Source: Acidovorax sp. NB1
Lineage (GTDB): Bacteria; Pseudomonadota; Gammaproteobacteria; Burkholderiales; Burkholderiaceae_C
NCBI RefSeq assembly: GCF_005405905.1
Contig: NZ_BJHU01000021.1
Location: forward strand, 62,001 to 126,000
Length of the DNA stretch: 64,000 bases
Reading direction: 5' to 3'
The notes under the pieces are model-generated. The model was given only the letters and a program-made list of their open reading frames with translations, had not been told where the DNA came from and did not search any database. Below, in pieces: positions 54,048-64,000 of the stretch; the first letter of the stretch is position 1; each line of letters opens with the position of its first letter. The position numbers and the translations under genes are program-made.

Positions 54048-55052
54048 TTACTTGCGGTGGCTGAGCGCGTTGGAAACAAGCTTGGAGGTGATGTCCACAA
54101 TCTGGATCATCCTGTCGTAGGGCATGCGTGTGGGGCCGATCACACCCAGCGTGCCCACCACCGTTCCATCGACTTCGTAGGGTGCACTGACGATAGATAA
54201 CTCTTCAAAAGGAACGACTTGGCTCTCGCCTCCAATGTAGATGCGAACACCCGCTGCCTGGCTGGAGATGTCGAGCAGACGCAGGATTTGGGTCTTTTGC
54301 TCAAAGAGGTCAAAGGCGCGCCTCAAATTGCCCATGTCGCTGGAAAAGTCACTGACCGCCAACAGGTTGCGTTCACCAGAAATGACCACTGCGTCTTGTG
54401 CCTCTGATAGCACTTCGGATCCGACATTCACGGCTGCCTGCATGAGTGACGCGATCTCGCCACGCAGCACATCCACCTCGGACTTCAGACGCTCGCGCAC
54501 CTGCTCCATCGCAAGCCCCGCATAGTGCGCATTCAGGAAGTTGGATGCTTCGATCAGCTGCGACTGCGAATAGTCGGCCTCCGTGAAGATCACCCGGTTC
54601 TGCACATCGCCCTCAGGCGAGACAATGATGACCAGAAAGCGCCGCTCGGAGAGTCTCAGGAACTCGATGTGACGAAACACCGAAGTGCGCCGTGGAGCCA
54701 TCACCACGCCGACAAACTGCGACAGGTTCGACAACAACTGCGCCGCATTGGCAATCACCTTCTGCGGCTGCTCTGGGGCAAGCTGGGGGGGCGTCAGCGG
54801 GTCCCGTTGCACGGTCAGCATGGTGTCTACAAACAATCTGTAGCCCCGTGCCGTGGGGATTCGACCTGCCGAAGTGTGGGGACTTGCGATCAGCCCCAAC
54901 TCCTCTAGGTCCGCCATGACATTGCGGATGGTGGCAGGTGACAAATCCAGGCCGGACGCCCTGGACAGGGTGCGAGACCCCACTGGCTGCCCGTCGGCGA
55001 TGTAGCGCTCGACCAGGGCTTTGAGCAACAACTTGGCACGGTCATCGAGCAT
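54048..55052 (-). CDS. hrcA: Heat-inducible transcription repressor HrcA
   Basis: 334 residues. N-terminal winged helix ([60 protein letters not shown]), then a GAF-like and insert domain, and C-terminal [20 protein letters not shown] and [20 protein letters not shown]. Represses chaperone operons at CIRCE sites; no CIRCE element was seen near it, and groEL/dnaK are not in the window. Divergent from nadK with a 28-bp gap. Confidence 0.98.
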   Translation of the reverse strand: MLDDRAKLLLKALVERYIADGQPVGSRTLSRASGLDLSPATIRNVMADLEELGLIASPHTSAGRIPTARGYRLFVDTMLTVQRDPLTPPQLAPEQPQKVIANAAQLLSNLSQFVGVVMAPRRTSVFRHIEFLRLSERRFLVIIVSPEGDVQNRVIFTEADYSQSQLIEASNFLNAHYAGLAMEQVRERLKSEVDVLRGEIASLMQAAVNVGSEVLSEAQDAVVISGERNLLAVSDFSSDMGNLRRAFDLFEQKTQILRLLDISSQAAGVRIYIGGESQVVPFEELSIVSAPYEVDGTVVGTLGVIGPTRMPYDRMIQIVDITSKLVSNALSHRK

Positions 55053-55080
55053 GGAATGATTTTAATGATGTAATTTCGCG

Positions 55081-55980
55081 ATGACGTCCAATTTCCGCCG
55101 TGTCGCACTCATAGGCAAGTATCAAGCTTCATCTGCGGGCTCCATGGGCGACAGTTCTCGCCAGGCACTGGAAGACATCGCTCACTTTCTGGAACGCCAG
55201 GGATGCGAGGTTGCGCTGGAAGCTGAGACCGCCAGCAACACGGGGTTGACGCATGATTACCCTTCGCTGAATGTAGACGACATCGGAGCCCGATGTGATC
55301 TGGGCTTGGTGGTTGGTGGCGACGGTACGATGCTGGGCATCGGCCGCAGACTTGCCCGGTTTGGCACACCGCTGATTGGCATCAACCAGGGGCGACTGGG
55401 TTTCATCACTGACATTCCGTTCGACACCTATCAGACAACCCTCTCGCCCATGCTGAAAGGGGCTTACGAAGAGGATCTCAGACCCTTGATGCACGCCACC
55501 GTTGTGCGCGATGAGCGGGTGGTGTTTGAAGCCCTTGCCATGAATGACGTGGTCGTGAACCGCGGAGCAACCTCTGGCATGGTGGAGTTGCGGGTCGAAG
55601 TCGGTGGACGGCTAGTGGCCAATCAGCGTGCCGACGGGCTCATCATCGCCTCCCCCACGGGCTCGACGGCCTACTCGCTGTCAGCAGGAGGGCCCATGCT
55701 GCACCCATCCATTCCAGGCTGGGTTCTGGTGCCCATTGCGCCACACACCTTGTCCAATCGCCCCATTGTGTTGTCAGACGCCACGGAAGTGGCAGTGGAG
55801 GTCGTGAGCGGGCGCGATGTCAGTGCCAACTTTGACATGCAGTCGCTGGCCTCACTGCTCCATGGCGACCGCATTCTGGTCAAACGATCGGAGCACTGTG
55901 TGCGGTTCCTTCATCCACAGGGTTGGAACTACTTTGCAACGCTGCGCAAAAAACTGCGCTGGAACGAGGGAGGCTCCTGA
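55081..55980 (+). CDS. nadK: NAD kinase
   Basis: 299 residues. [20 protein letters not shown] (GGDGT ATP/NAD motif), [40 protein letters not shown] (NE/D motif) and [20 protein letters not shown] are present. Phosphorylates NAD to NADP with ATP or polyphosphate. Only 2 bp separate its stop from the recN start, so they form an operon (nadK-recN-rapZ). Confidence 0.98.
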   Translation: MTSNFRRVALIGKYQASSAGSMGDSSRQALEDIAHFLERQGCEVALEAETASNTGLTHDYPSLNVDDIGARCDLGLVVGGDGTMLGIGRRLARFGTPLIGINQGRLGFITDIPFDTYQTTLSPMLKGAYEEDLRPLMHATVVRDERVVFEALAMNDVVVNRGATSGMVELRVEVGGRLVANQRADGLIIASPTGSTAYSLSAGGPMLHPSIPGWVLVPIAPHTLSNRPIVLSDATEVAVEVVSGRDVSANFDMQSLASLLHGDRILVKRSEHCVRFLHPQGWNYFATLRKKLRWNEGGS

Positions 55981-55982
55981 CC

Positions 55983-57653
55983 ATGGCACTCCGGCGAATC
56001 ACGCTGCGTGACTTTGTGATTGTTCAGGCGCTGGAGCTTGAACTCCAATCTGGATTTACCGTGCTGACCGGCGAAACCGGGGCGGGTAAATCCATTCTGA
56101 TCGATGCATTGCAACTGGCCCTGGGGGCGCGCTCAGACGCTGGGGTTGTGCGTGAAGGCTGCCCTCGAACAGATATTTGCGCAGAATTCGATTGCCCAGA
56201 GCATGTTCGACCGTGGCTGGAAGAAGCAGGGTTTGATTCAGAGGACATGCTTTTGCTGCGCCGCACGGTAGACGCGCAGGGTAAAAGCCGCGCATGGATC
56301 AATGGGACCCCAGCCACGGCAGCGCAGTTGCGCGCACTAGGCGACATGCTGCTCGACATTCACGGTCAACATGCTTGGCAAAGCCTCACCCGTCCCGAGT
56401 CGGTACGTGGGTTGCTCGATGCGTTTGCGGGCATCAGCACTGCGGACACCCTGGCCCGATGGTCGCAATGGCGTGCGGACCAAAAAACCCTGCAGCAGGC
56501 ACGCCAGGCCCAGGCCACATTGCAGCAGGAGCGTGAGCGCCTCCAATGGCAAATCAGCGAAGTAGAAAGACTGGCACCTGCTCGCGATGAATGGGATGAG
56601 CTGGATGCGCAACACAAGCGCCTGTCGCATGCGCAAGCGCTTCTGGATGCCGCCGACGGCGCCATTCAGACCTTGCAAGCAGATGAGGCTGGTGCACTCA
56701 GTGCACTGACGCAGGCCCAAGCGCTCCTTCAGGCCCAGGAGCACATCGAACCCGAATTTGCCAACCTGGCCGACATCCTGGCGTCAAGCCTTGCTCAGGC
56801 CAATGACGTGGTCCATTCGCTGCATTCATACCTGCGACATGCAGACATTGATCCACAGCGGCTTGCCCAGCTGGATACCCGCATGGCTCAATGGATGGCC
56901 CTGGCCCGCAGGTACAAACGGCCACCCGCTGAGCTGCCCGCACTTCTGGAGGACTGGAAGGCCGAGATGCGCCACCTCGACTCCGCCACCGACATAGAAC
57001 GGTTGCAAGCCGCCGAGACGGCCAGCGCCAAAGCCTATCAGGCTGCAGCTCGGACGCTTTCCCAGGCGCGCGCCAAGGCAGCACCCAAGCTGTCTATCGC
57101 CATCACCCAGGCCATGCAAGGCCTCGGTATGGAAGGAGGAAGGTTCGAAGCGTCCGTGACACGCGTCCAGGAGCCCGCAGCCCACGGGCTGGATGAGATA
57201 GCGTTCTTGGTCTCCGGCCACCCTGGCATGAGCCCCAAGCCGATCGGCAAGGTCGCCTCCGGCGGTGAGCTGTCGCGCATCTCTCTCGCCATCTCGGTCA
57301 CTACGAGCGAACTGGGCATGGCGCCTACACTCATCTTCGACGAAGTGGACTCCGGTGTTGGCGGCGCTGTTGCAGAAACTGTGGGCCGGCTGATGCAACA
57401 GCTGGGCAGCGATCGCCAAGTGCTGGCCGTGACCCACCTCCCCCAGGTCGCGGCCTGCGCGCACCATCACCTCAAGGTGGCCAAACGCAAGAACCCGACA
57501 GGAACTACCAGTACCGTGCAGGCGATCCAGGAGGAACAGCGTGTAGCTGAAATTGCGCGCATGCTGGGTGGCGAACGCTCTACAGCCACAACCTTGGCCC
57601 ATGCCAGGGAAATGCTGAACCATGTGGCAACAACCCTGGAAGTGGATGACTGA
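55983..57653 (+). CDS. recN: DNA repair protein RecN
   Basis: 556 residues. SMC-like ATPase: Walker [21 protein letters not shown] at the N-terminus, a coiled-coil middle rich in Gln/Ala, signature [15 protein letters not shown], Walker [21 protein letters not shown] and [20 protein letters not shown]. Cohesin-like factor for double-strand break repair. No LexA box (CTGT-N8-ACAG) is seen upstream of nadK or recN. The stop overlaps the rapZ start (TGATG). Confidence 0.98.
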   Translation: MALRRITLRDFVIVQALELELQSGFTVLTGETGAGKSILIDALQLALGARSDAGVVREGCPRTDICAEFDCPEHVRPWLEEAGFDSEDMLLLRRTVDAQGKSRAWINGTPATAAQLRALGDMLLDIHGQHAWQSLTRPESVRGLLDAFAGISTADTLARWSQWRADQKTLQQARQAQATLQQERERLQWQISEVERLAPARDEWDELDAQHKRLSHAQALLDAADGAIQTLQADEAGALSALTQAQALLQAQEHIEPEFANLADILASSLAQANDVVHSLHSYLRHADIDPQRLAQLDTRMAQWMALARRYKRPPAELPALLEDWKAEMRHLDSATDIERLQAAETASAKAYQAAARTLSQARAKAAPKLSIAITQAMQGLGMEGGRFEASVTRVQEPAAHGLDEIAFLVSGHPGMSPKPIGKVASGGELSRISLAISVTTSELGMAPTLIFDEVDSGVGGAVAETVGRLMQQLGSDRQVLAVTHLPQVAACAHHHLKVAKRKNPTGTTSTVQAIQEEQRVAEIARMLGGERSTATTLAHAREMLNHVATTLEVDD

Positions 57654-58516
57654 TGGCGCTTGAGATTGTTCTGATCACGGGAATGTCGGGTTCAGGCAAG
57701 TCTGTGGCCCTGCATGCCCTGGAGGATGCAGGGTACTACTGCGTGGACAACCTCCCCCCCGAGCTACTGCCCGCTTTTGTGGCGCTGGAGCATCGCCACC
57801 ATGGGAACCGCGTCGCCATCGCCATGGACGTGCGCAGCGCGACATCTCTGCATCAGGTTCCCCAGGAGCTGAACCGCCTGCGCAGCCAGGGCGTAGCTGT
57901 CCAGTCGATTTTTCTCGATGCGACCATCGACACGCTGGTGCGGAGGTTCTCCGAAACGCGCCGCCGCCACCCCCTGTCCCATGACGATCTGCAGCAAGGA
58001 CGGCGGGCTTTGGTGCAAATCATTGAACTCGAACGTGAGTTGCTGGCCGACCTGCGCGAGCAATCACACGTCATCGATACCAGCACGATACGGGCGTCCC
58101 AACTGCAAAGCTATGTCAAGGGCCTGATGTCCACCGCACAAGGGCAATTGACCTTGGTGTTTCAGTCCTTTGCATTCAAACGTGGCATCCCCATGGATGC
58201 AGACTATGTATTTGATGTGCGAATGCTGCCCAACCCCCACTATGAGTCGGCACTGCGCGACTTGACCGGACTAGACCAGCCCGTCGCTGACTTTTTGCAC
58301 CACCAGCCCGACGTGAGTCTCATGCGCGCACACATCGAGCAGTTCCTGGCACATTGGCTGGACATGCTGGACAGAAACCACCGCAGCTATGTCACGGTTG
58401 CGATTGGCTGCACTGGCGGGCAGCACCGCTCTGTTTACCTAGTGGAGAGGCTCGCGGAGGCTTTCAGCGACCGCTGGACTGCCCTGAAGCGCCACCGGGA
58501 ACTCGACGGTCGCTGA
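57653..58516 (+). CDS. rapZ: RNase adapter RapZ
   Basis: 287 residues. P-loop [20 protein letters not shown] followed by [26 protein letters not shown]-terminal [19 protein letters not shown], the conserved sensing domain. In E. coli RapZ binds GlcN6P and targets GlmZ sRNA for RNase E; partner sRNA here unknown. Starts on the A of the recN stop, translationally coupled. Convergent with mutY, 30 bp apart. Confidence 0.97.
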   Translation: MALEIVLITGMSGSGKSVALHALEDAGYYCVDNLPPELLPAFVALEHRHHGNRVAIAMDVRSATSLHQVPQELNRLRSQGVAVQSIFLDATIDTLVRRFSETRRRHPLSHDDLQQGRRALVQIIELERELLADLREQSHVIDTSTIRASQLQSYVKGLMSTAQGQLTLVFQSFAFKRGIPMDADYVFDVRMLPNPHYESALRDLTGLDQPVADFLHHQPDVSLMRAHIEQFLAHWLDMLDRNHRSYVTVAIGCTGGQHRSVYLVERLAEAFSDRWTALKRHRELDGR

Positions 58517-58546
58517 GGGATGTCAGTGGAGACCAGCTCTGGCTAC

Positions 58547-59620
58547 TTACCATAGCCGGGCCTGCGTTGCGTCCAGCAACTTGCGAATGGGGGCGGGCAA
58601 CCCCACCGACGGCCATTGATCCTGCCCCAGCCACTCGCCCTCCCCCAAGGCGTCGCCCCCAACATCGCCGCTGATCAGCACCGGATGAAGATGCAGGTCC
58701 CTGTGCGTGAGTACATGCACAAAAGGAGGCAACTCTTCCAACACACGCTGCGACGGGTCACCAAGTCCTGCCACGAAAGCAGCGCAGGCAGCATCTTCAG
58801 AAAAGACCGGCACACAATGCATGCCTGCCCAGATGCCCGTTGGAGGGCGTCGCTGCAGCCAGACACGGCCCCGCTCATCACGAACAATTGCCAAGTGCCA
58901 GGACTCGGCCCTGCGGGTCAGCTTGCGTGTTCTGACGGGGTAGCGCTCAGCGTCGCCATCTTTCATAGCCCGGCAGGACTCCATCAAAGGACAGGCGGAA
59001 CAGCGAGGGGCGCGCGGAGTGCAAATCGAAGCACCCAGGTCCATGAGCCCCTGGGTATAGCGGGGCATCGCGTAGCCCAGGTCCTGCGACGGCAGCAGCG
59101 ACTCGGCAAGCCCCCACAACAAACGCTCGTTGGCCGCCGATGCCATGTCTTTGTCAAAACCCAGCAAGCGCGTCAGCACCCGCCGCACATTGGCATCCAG
59201 AATCGGGACCCGCTCTGAGAAACAGAATGCGGCAATGGCCCCTGCCGTGGATCGGCCAATGCCCGGCAGGGTCGCCAATACCTCCGCCGTACGAGGAAAC
59301 GCCCCCCCATATTCTGCCACAACCTGCTGGGCACACCGATGCAGATTGCGCGCCCGACTGTAGTAGCCCAGGCCGCTCCAAAGCCCCATGACTTCATCTT
59401 GCGGGGCATTTGCCAACGCAGTGACGTCGGGGAACCGCGCCAGAAACCGCCCGTAGTAATCGAGCACGGTACTGACCTGGGTCTGCTGCAGCATGATCTC
59501 TGACAGCCATACCCGATAAGGGTCTCGGGTCTGCTGCCATGGCAGGTGGTTGCGGCCATGGCGTGCCTGCCATGCCACCACACGCTCGGCGATGCGTGCT
59601 TCCTCTGCGAACACACTCAT
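58547..59620 (-). CDS. mutY: A/G-specific adenine glycosylase MutY
   Basis: 357 residues. LSEIMLQQTQVSTVLDYYGR (catalytic Glu), HhH motif ATLPGIGRSTAGAIAAFCFS, catalytic Asp in PILDANVRRVLTRL, 4Fe-4S cluster ICTPRAPRCSACPLMESC (C-x6-C-x2-C-x5-C), and a NUDIX-like C-terminal domain (RVWLQRRPPTGIWAGMHCVP) for 8-oxoG recognition. Removes A opposite 8-oxoguanine, working with MutM encoded 2.1 kb away. The start overlaps the stop of the dynamin-like gene by 4 bp. Confidence 0.98.
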   Translation of the reverse strand: MSVFAEEARIAERVVAWQARHGRNHLPWQQTRDPYRVWLSEIMLQQTQVSTVLDYYGRFLARFPDVTALANAPQDEVMGLWSGLGYYSRARNLHRCAQQVVAEYGGAFPRTAEVLATLPGIGRSTAGAIAAFCFSERVPILDANVRRVLTRLLGFDKDMASAANERLLWGLAESLLPSQDLGYAMPRYTQGLMDLGASICTPRAPRCSACPLMESCRAMKDGDAERYPVRTRKLTRRAESWHLAIVRDERGRVWLQRRPPTGIWAGMHCVPVFSEDAACAAFVAGLGDPSQRVLEELPPFVHVLTHRDLHLHPVLISGDVGGDALGEGEWLGQDQWPSVGLPAPIRKLLDATQARLW

Positions 59621-61578
59621 GCCGACACAAGATGTGCGTCGGAAGCGGAAGGCTCCAGGCCCGGCAAGGCGATGAGCTGGGATGTAAGTTCCTGCAGTCG
59701 GCGCTCCAACTGGCTCAGCGCCTCTTCACCAATTTCGATCTCCGAGATACGCTCCACCAGCCCGCTGGCCGCTTGCTGTATGCGGTCCACCGCTTCGATG
59801 CGGCGCGCAAAACTGCGGCGGCGCTCGCGCAATTGCGCATCCAGCTGCGCCGTTGCCGACTTGCTCCACAGCTCAAGGTCGTTGGCAGCGGATTCATACA
59901 CCGTGCGCAATCGCATGGCCAAGGCCCGCACGAGCCGCTCGGCAAACTCCGGCTGCGCCAGCTTCAGCGCGTTGCCCACGCCCAGGTACTGCAAGTGGCT
60001 TTGTTCGATCTGATTCAGATCATGTGTGAAGTGCTCCAGCTGCGGAGGTGTGGGCACCTGGAGAGAGAACCCAAACTCGGCATTGAGCTGCCGGAAGGTG
60101 CCTCCCAGCATGGCCTGAATTTCTGTACCGGAAGCCTGTGCCTTGTCCAGCGTGCCGCGCAGCTTGTCGAAAGTCTGAACATAAATTTTCTTGACGCCCA
60201 GCTTGAGACCCTTTTGCTGCAGCGTCTGCGCCAGCTCTGCAAGCTCGGCCTTGAGCGCTTTCGCGCCCAGTTGCTGGAACACGTCCCGCAGCAGCTTGAG
60301 GTGCACGGCGCGCACAGCCTGAATCTTGGCGGTGCTCAGGTCGAATTCGCGCTGCTCCTGCTCGATGCGATGGCGCATCGACTCAATCACCGAGGCATTC
60401 TTGCCTCGCAAGCTGCGCAACTCGGCCATCTGGTCGTCCAGGTCGCGGCGGCGGATGTTGATGACCCGAGCGGTCTCCGTACGCAGGCTGGCCACCCCAG
60501 TGGAAACCGCCGCCCGCAGAATGGAACGGCGGCGCCCCATGATGCCTTTAGCAAGGGCCTCTTCCAGCACTGGCAATCCACTGGTTTCCAGCAAGACGTC
60601 GTCCGCCGTGATCTTGGCAACCAGCCCCTTCTGGGCCGAAACAGGCACCACCCTGTCCAGCGGCACGCCAAGCATTTCAGCAGAGGTGCTGCACTGGCGC
60701 TCCATCTGTGCCTGCACCTGCTCGGCGCTGTTCAACGTGTCCCACAGCGTGTCGATTTTGTTCAGCACGACGAGACGCGCATCCATGCCGTCTGACGAGA
60801 TCGCGAGATGCTCGCGCCAGATGGACAGGTCAGAACGGGTGACCCCGGTATCAGCACTCAGGATAAAAACCACCGCATGCGCTTGCGGAATCAGGTTCAC
60901 GGTCAACTCAGGCTCTGCGCCCACAGCATTCAAACCCGGCGTGTCCAGAATCACCAGCCCCTGCTTGAGCAAGGGGTGCGGAATATTGATGATGGCGTGC
61001 CGCCACATGGGCACTTCCACCAGACCCTGTGCGTCGGGCACAGGATTTTCATCGGTTAACTCATCGTGCCAGAAGCCCAGCGCGCGGGCATTGTCCAGAC
61101 TGACCTTGCGGACCTCGGCCACCTTCTCCAGCGCCTTGGCAATCTGGTCAGCATTGCTGACATCCAGAGGAATTTCAGTCCAGCGGTCGGTCTTCATCCG
61201 CCACTCGGCCAACCCCTGCATCTGCAGACGCGTCTCGATCGGCAACAACCTCAAGCTGGGCGCAACCGCAGCGTCATACCCTAGCTCCGTCGGGCACATG
61301 GTGGTTCGACCAGCGCTCGCAGGCATGATGCGGCGCCCATAGTCCGCAAAAAAGATCGCATTGATCAGCTCGGACTTGCCACGGGAAAACTCCGCCACAA
61401 AGGCCACCATGACCTTGTCGCTACGGACCTGCTCCTCCAAGCGGTGCAGCCTCTCCTGCACGGCGGCATCCATGAGGTCGTGCGAGGACATCCACTCGGC
61501 CAGCCGCTTGAGCTGCTGGGCGAACTCCCGCCGCCAGGCGCCATGCTGGTCGAACTGTTCGTTGAATGAAGGTCCCAC
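59617..61578 (-). CDS. Dynamin-family GTPase-like protein
   Basis: 653 residues. GTPase domain at about 50-330: P-loop VAEFSRGKSELINAIFF (G-x4-GKS shortened to FSRGKS, as in bacterial dynamin-like proteins), switch segment AGRTTMCPTELGYD, DTPGLNAVGAEPELTVNLIP (G3), VVLNKIDTLWDTLNSAEQVQ (G4). The C-terminal half is almost entirely helical with coiled-coil stretches (RRRDLDDQMAELRSLRGKNA) typical of dynamin stalks; no clear membrane helix. Possible membrane remodelling or scaffolding role. Cotranscribed with mutY through an ATGA overlap, a pairing I know from Burkholderiales. Confidence 0.88.
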   Translation of the reverse strand: MGPSFNEQFDQHGAWRREFAQQLKRLAEWMSSHDLMDAAVQERLHRLEEQVRSDKVMVAFVAEFSRGKSELINAIFFADYGRRIMPASAGRTTMCPTELGYDAAVAPSLRLLPIETRLQMQGLAEWRMKTDRWTEIPLDVSNADQIAKALEKVAEVRKVSLDNARALGFWHDELTDENPVPDAQGLVEVPMWRHAIINIPHPLLKQGLVILDTPGLNAVGAEPELTVNLIPQAHAVVFILSADTGVTRSDLSIWREHLAISSDGMDARLVVLNKIDTLWDTLNSAEQVQAQMERQCSTSAEMLGVPLDRVVPVSAQKGLVAKITADDVLLETSGLPVLEEALAKGIMGRRRSILRAAVSTGVASLRTETARVINIRRRDLDDQMAELRSLRGKNASVIESMRHRIEQEQREFDLSTAKIQAVRAVHLKLLRDVFQQLGAKALKAELAELAQTLQQKGLKLGVKKIYVQTFDKLRGTLDKAQASGTEIQAMLGGTFRQLNAEFGFSLQVPTPPQLEHFTHDLNQIEQSHLQYLGVGNALKLAQPEFAERLVRALAMRLRTVYESAANDLELWSKSATAQLDAQLRERRRSFARRIEAVDRIQQAASGLVERISEIEIGEEALSQLERRLQELTSQLIALPGLEPSASDAHLVSA

Positions 61579-61724
61579 TTTGCTCCCACAGATCTATGAA
61601 TGGCCTACAGGGTAGACATACACAAAATATAGCATCGACCGCACGCGGGCTGTCGCTGGCCCAGGATTGAGGCCTTTGCAAGCCTAAAGCCTACCGCTGC
61701 ACTATTCACCGCGCAGCCTATCCC

Positions 61725-62540
61725 CTATGGTCTCTGACATCGGGGGCAGAAGTAGCTGCTCCTCTGCCCTTGACGCAAAAGCCGTATCGTCGTGCCACAG
61801 GCATGGCATGGAGCGCCTTCCCGCCCGTACACATTGGCAGCGGTCTGAAAATGCCCCGCCATACCCTCCGCATTTGAAAAGTCACGCAATGTGCTGCCCC
61901 CCATATCCACAGCACGCGCCAGCACCACACGAATGGCCTCGTACAGACGACGCACCCGCGCAGCCCCGATGCGGTAAGACGCCGCAGTGGGCCGGATCCC
62001 TGCCATGAAAAGCACTTCAGACGCATAGATATTGCCCACCCCCACCACCAGATGCCCTGCCAGCAGCAGCTGTTTGATGGGCATACGGCTTTTTCTCAGG
62101 CCTTCCTGAAAATGCGGAAGCGAGAACGCGTCAGACAACGGTTCCATTCCAAGCGCCCCCAGCAGCTTCACGGCCACTGGCGCGTCTTCACCGGCGGCAA
62201 ACACCACTGCACCAAAGCGACGCGGATCGTGCAAGCGCAAGGTTCCCCTGTCGGTTACCAGCTCAAAATGATCATGCGGGCCGCCCGGCGGCAAACCGTG
62301 CGCAAAACGCAAACTGCCCGACATGCCAAGGTGAACCAGCAAGAGCCCTCCACTCAGGTCGGCCAGCAGGTACTTGCCCCGGCGGCGCAACCCCAACACC
62401 TGTTGCCCCACAAGAGACAGAGGATCACAACCCAAGGGCCAACGCAACGGCTTGCCCAGAACCACGGCTTGAATTTTTGCCCCCGCGATTGCATCGGCAA
62501 AACTGCGGCGGGTCACTTCCACTTCGGGCAACTCAGGCAT
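61725..62540 (-). CDS. mutM: Formamidopyrimidine-DNA glycosylase MutM (Fpg)
   Basis: 271 residues. [14 protein letters not shown] supplies the catalytic Pro2 and Glu3; [17 protein letters not shown] has the beta-elimination Lys; [38 protein letters not shown] (H2TH); zinc finger [20 protein letters not shown] then CPRC. Removes 8-oxoguanine and ring-opened purines. Divergent from the TPR gene (47-bp gap). Confidence 0.99.
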   Translation of the reverse strand: MPELPEVEVTRRSFADAIAGAKIQAVVLGKPLRWPLGCDPLSLVGQQVLGLRRRGKYLLADLSGGLLLVHLGMSGSLRFAHGLPPGGPHDHFELVTDRGTLRLHDPRRFGAVVFAAGEDAPVAVKLLGALGMEPLSDAFSLPHFQEGLRKSRMPIKQLLLAGHLVVGVGNIYASEVLFMAGIRPTAASYRIGAARVRRLYEAIRVVLARAVDMGGSTLRDFSNAEGMAGHFQTAANVYGREGAPCHACGTTIRLLRQGQRSSYFCPRCQRP

Positions 62541-62587
62541 ACAAAATGCCGGACAACGGCTTCACAGGCATGGATTATTATGACCCG

Positions 62588-64000
62588 ATGGTGCTTTTTC
62601 ACAGCTTTCGAACCGCCGCACTCGCTACCGTAGTGGCGGTGACTGCCCAGTCCGCATGGGCCCAGCAAGTTGGCAATGACAGCCGTGCCGCGGCCAGCAG
62701 GCCACCTGCGACCGCCAACCCAGCCCTGGATGCCGAGCTGTTCTATGAAATCTTTCTGGGCGAAATCAGCGCACGCACAGGTGACCCTGGCGCGGGCTAT
62801 GCATTCATGCTTGAGGCTGCTCGCCGCAGTGCTGACGGCCAGCTCTACCAACGGGCGGCCGATATCGCCTTGCAGGCGCGCTCGGGCGAATACGCGCTGG
62901 CCGCAGCCAAGGCCTGGAAAGAGGCCCTACCCCAATCCCGTGAAGCCAACCGCTATGTGCTGCAGATCCTGGTGGCACTCAACCGAATCGGAGAAACCCC
63001 CGACCTGCTGCGCCAGGAACTCGCACAGTCCCCACCTCGTGCCAAGGCAGCCACGCTGTCCGCCCTGCCCCAGATGTACGGGCGCGCCAGCGACAAGGCG
63101 CTGGCAGCCAAGGTGGTAGAACAGGCCCTTGTGGACGAGTTGGCCAACCCCGCCACAGGCCCTGCCGCCTGGGTGGCCCTGGGACGCCTGCGCCTGGCTG
63201 CTGGCGACAAAGGCGGTGCACTGAATGCCGCGCGCAAGGCGCAGGAACTGGACAACGCCAGCGAGGACGCCGCGCGGCTGGCACTCGAACTGCTGGACGA
63301 AAACATCCCGGAAGCCGAAGCCATAGTGATTCAGGCGCTGGCCAAACAGCCCATCCCCGAGTTGCGAATGGCCTATGCGCGCGTGTTGTTGGGGCTGCAA
63401 CGCTATCCAGATGCCAGCCGCCAGTTGGAAGCCGTGACCAAAGAAAAGCCGGATCTGGCAGAAGCCTGGCTCGTGGTTGCCACGCTGCAGCTTCAGGACA
63501 ACCGCTTGCCCGCTGCAGAGGCCTCGCTGCAGCGCCTTCTCGATCTGGCCTCGGCCTCGGCCGATGCAGAAGTGCGACAAAAAAGCCTGACCCAGGCATA
63601 TTTGCTGTACGCACAAATTGCAGAGAAAAGGAAAGACTTTGCGGCCGCAGAGGCCTGGCTGGGCCGTATTGACAACGCGGAAGAAGTGTTTGGCGCACAG
63701 ATTCGCCGAGCCTCTTTGTTGGCACGCCAAGGCAAACTCGCCCAGGCGCGTGCGTTGCTGCGCAGCCTGCCCGGAACCTCCGCAGAAAGCCAGCGCATGA
63801 AGCTGTCGGCCGAAGTGCAGCTGCTGCGCGAGCAGCGCCTCTTCAAGGAAGCCTACCAAGTACAGGTTGAAATGGTGGCACTGGCGCCGGACGATGCGGA
63901 ACTGGTTTATGACCAGGCAATGCTGGCGGAAAAAATGGGCAGCCCAGACACCATGGAGCAACTGCTGCGACAGGTGATTGCGCGCCAACCGCAGTACCAC
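62588..64000 (+). CDS. Tetratricopeptide-repeat protein, 3' end outside the window
   Basis: At least 471 residues; the frame is open to the right edge. Signal peptide SFRTAALATVVAVTAQSAWA then a mature domain of repeated helical pairs, for example LYQRAADIALQARSGEYALA, WVALGRLRLAAGDKGGALNA, AWLVVATLQLQDNRLPAAEA and YAQIAEKRKDFAAAEAWLGR. Exported TPR scaffolds at this position usually precede lolB and ispE in Burkholderiales, so those genes are expected next. An in-frame ATG at 62570 would add 6 residues. Possibly an envelope-assembly factor. Confidence 0.88.
   Translation, partial: MVLFHSFRTAALATVVAVTAQSAWAQQVGNDSRAAASRPPATANPALDAELFYEIFLGEISARTGDPGAGYAFMLEAARRSADGQLYQRAADIALQARSGEYALAAAKAWKEALPQSREANRYVLQILVALNRIGETPDLLRQELAQSPPRAKAATLSALPQMYGRASDKALAAKVVEQALVDELANPATGPAAWVALGRLRLAAGDKGGALNAARKAQELDNASEDAARLALELLDENIPEAEAIVIQALAKQPIPELRMAYARVLLGLQRYPDASRQLEAVTKEKPDLAEAWLVVATLQLQDNRLPAAEASLQRLLDLASASADAEVRQKSLTQAYLLYAQIAEKRKDFAAAEAWLGRIDNAEEVFGAQIRRASLLARQGKLAQARALLRSLPGTSAESQRMKLSAEVQLLREQRLFKEAYQVQVEMVALAPDDAELVYDQAMLAEKMGSPDTMEQLLRQVIARQPQYH

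Noticed and set aside
55053-55080. CIRCE or LexA operator in the hrcA-nadK gap
   Set aside because: The 28-bp gap contains neither TTAGCACTC-N9-GAGTGCTAA nor CTGT-N8-ACAG.

Overview
The window is a GC-rich (high-60s % by eye) chromosomal segment of a betaproteobacterium of the order Burkholderiales, most likely family Comamonadaceae (Acidovorax-like). The basis is the gene order yicC-gmk-rpoZ-spoT-greB, hrcA/nadK-recN-rapZ-mutY and mutM-TPR gene, the urt urea transporter with a ureA-ureJ-ureB-ureC-ureE-ureF-ureG cluster, a Bug-type solute receptor, and dispersed AT-rich TAGCTAT-type intergenic elements that I associate with this family from memory.

Layout. 1-1.65 kb: end of an ABC permease gene and a FAD-linked oxidase. 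1.9-2.7 kb: ureD, isolated from the other urease genes. 2.78-3.83 kb: a lower-GC two-gene cassette encoding a caspase-like (clan CD) putative cysteine peptidase and a 55-residue protein. 3.8-7.8 kb: an aminotransferase, an MFS exporter and a class III adenylate cyclase fused to PilZ. 8.1-12 kb: a catabolic operon (FAA hydrolase, cyclase/kynurenine-formamidase family, Bug receptor) facing a divergent TetR gene across three palindromic operators. 12.3-16.6 kb: a porin gene broken by an in-frame TGA, a phosphoesterase, a lipid kinase and a PAP2 phosphatase.

16.6-23.2 kb: urtABCDE on the minus strand. A 945-bp gene-free block with a perfect 47-bp inverted repeat separates urtD from urtE. 23.6-29.5 kb: a Tat-type molybdenum hydroxylase pair, a PAS-GGDEF cyclase, a stand-alone DUF917 protein and a DUF3334 protein. 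29.8-34.5 kb: an unusual two-component system whose kinase starts with an NCS1-type permease domain. It is divergent from the urease operon (34.6-40.4 kb), whose first gene ureA is preceded by a near-consensus sigma-54 promoter.

40.4-64 kb is mostly core genome: three tRNAs, a multi-PAS diguanylate cyclase, an I78 inhibitor lipoprotein, hemW-rdgB-rph, a PP2C phosphatase/Ser-Thr kinase pair, yicC, gmk, rpoZ, spoT, greB, hrcA, nadK-recN-rapZ, mutY, a dynamin-like GTPase, mutM, and a TPR protein running off the right edge.

How the genes fit together: 16-40 kb reads as a nitrogen island. It takes up urea (Urt), hydrolyses it (UreABC) with nickel supply and insertion (UreJ, UreD, UreE, UreF, UreG), probably under sigma-54 control. 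A permease-like sensor kinase next door, a DUF917 protein and a molybdenum hydroxylase hint at heterocyclic nitrogen sources upstream of urea; that link is inference. Dispersed repeats of at least four families occupy many intergenic gaps and in places supply the last codons of genes.
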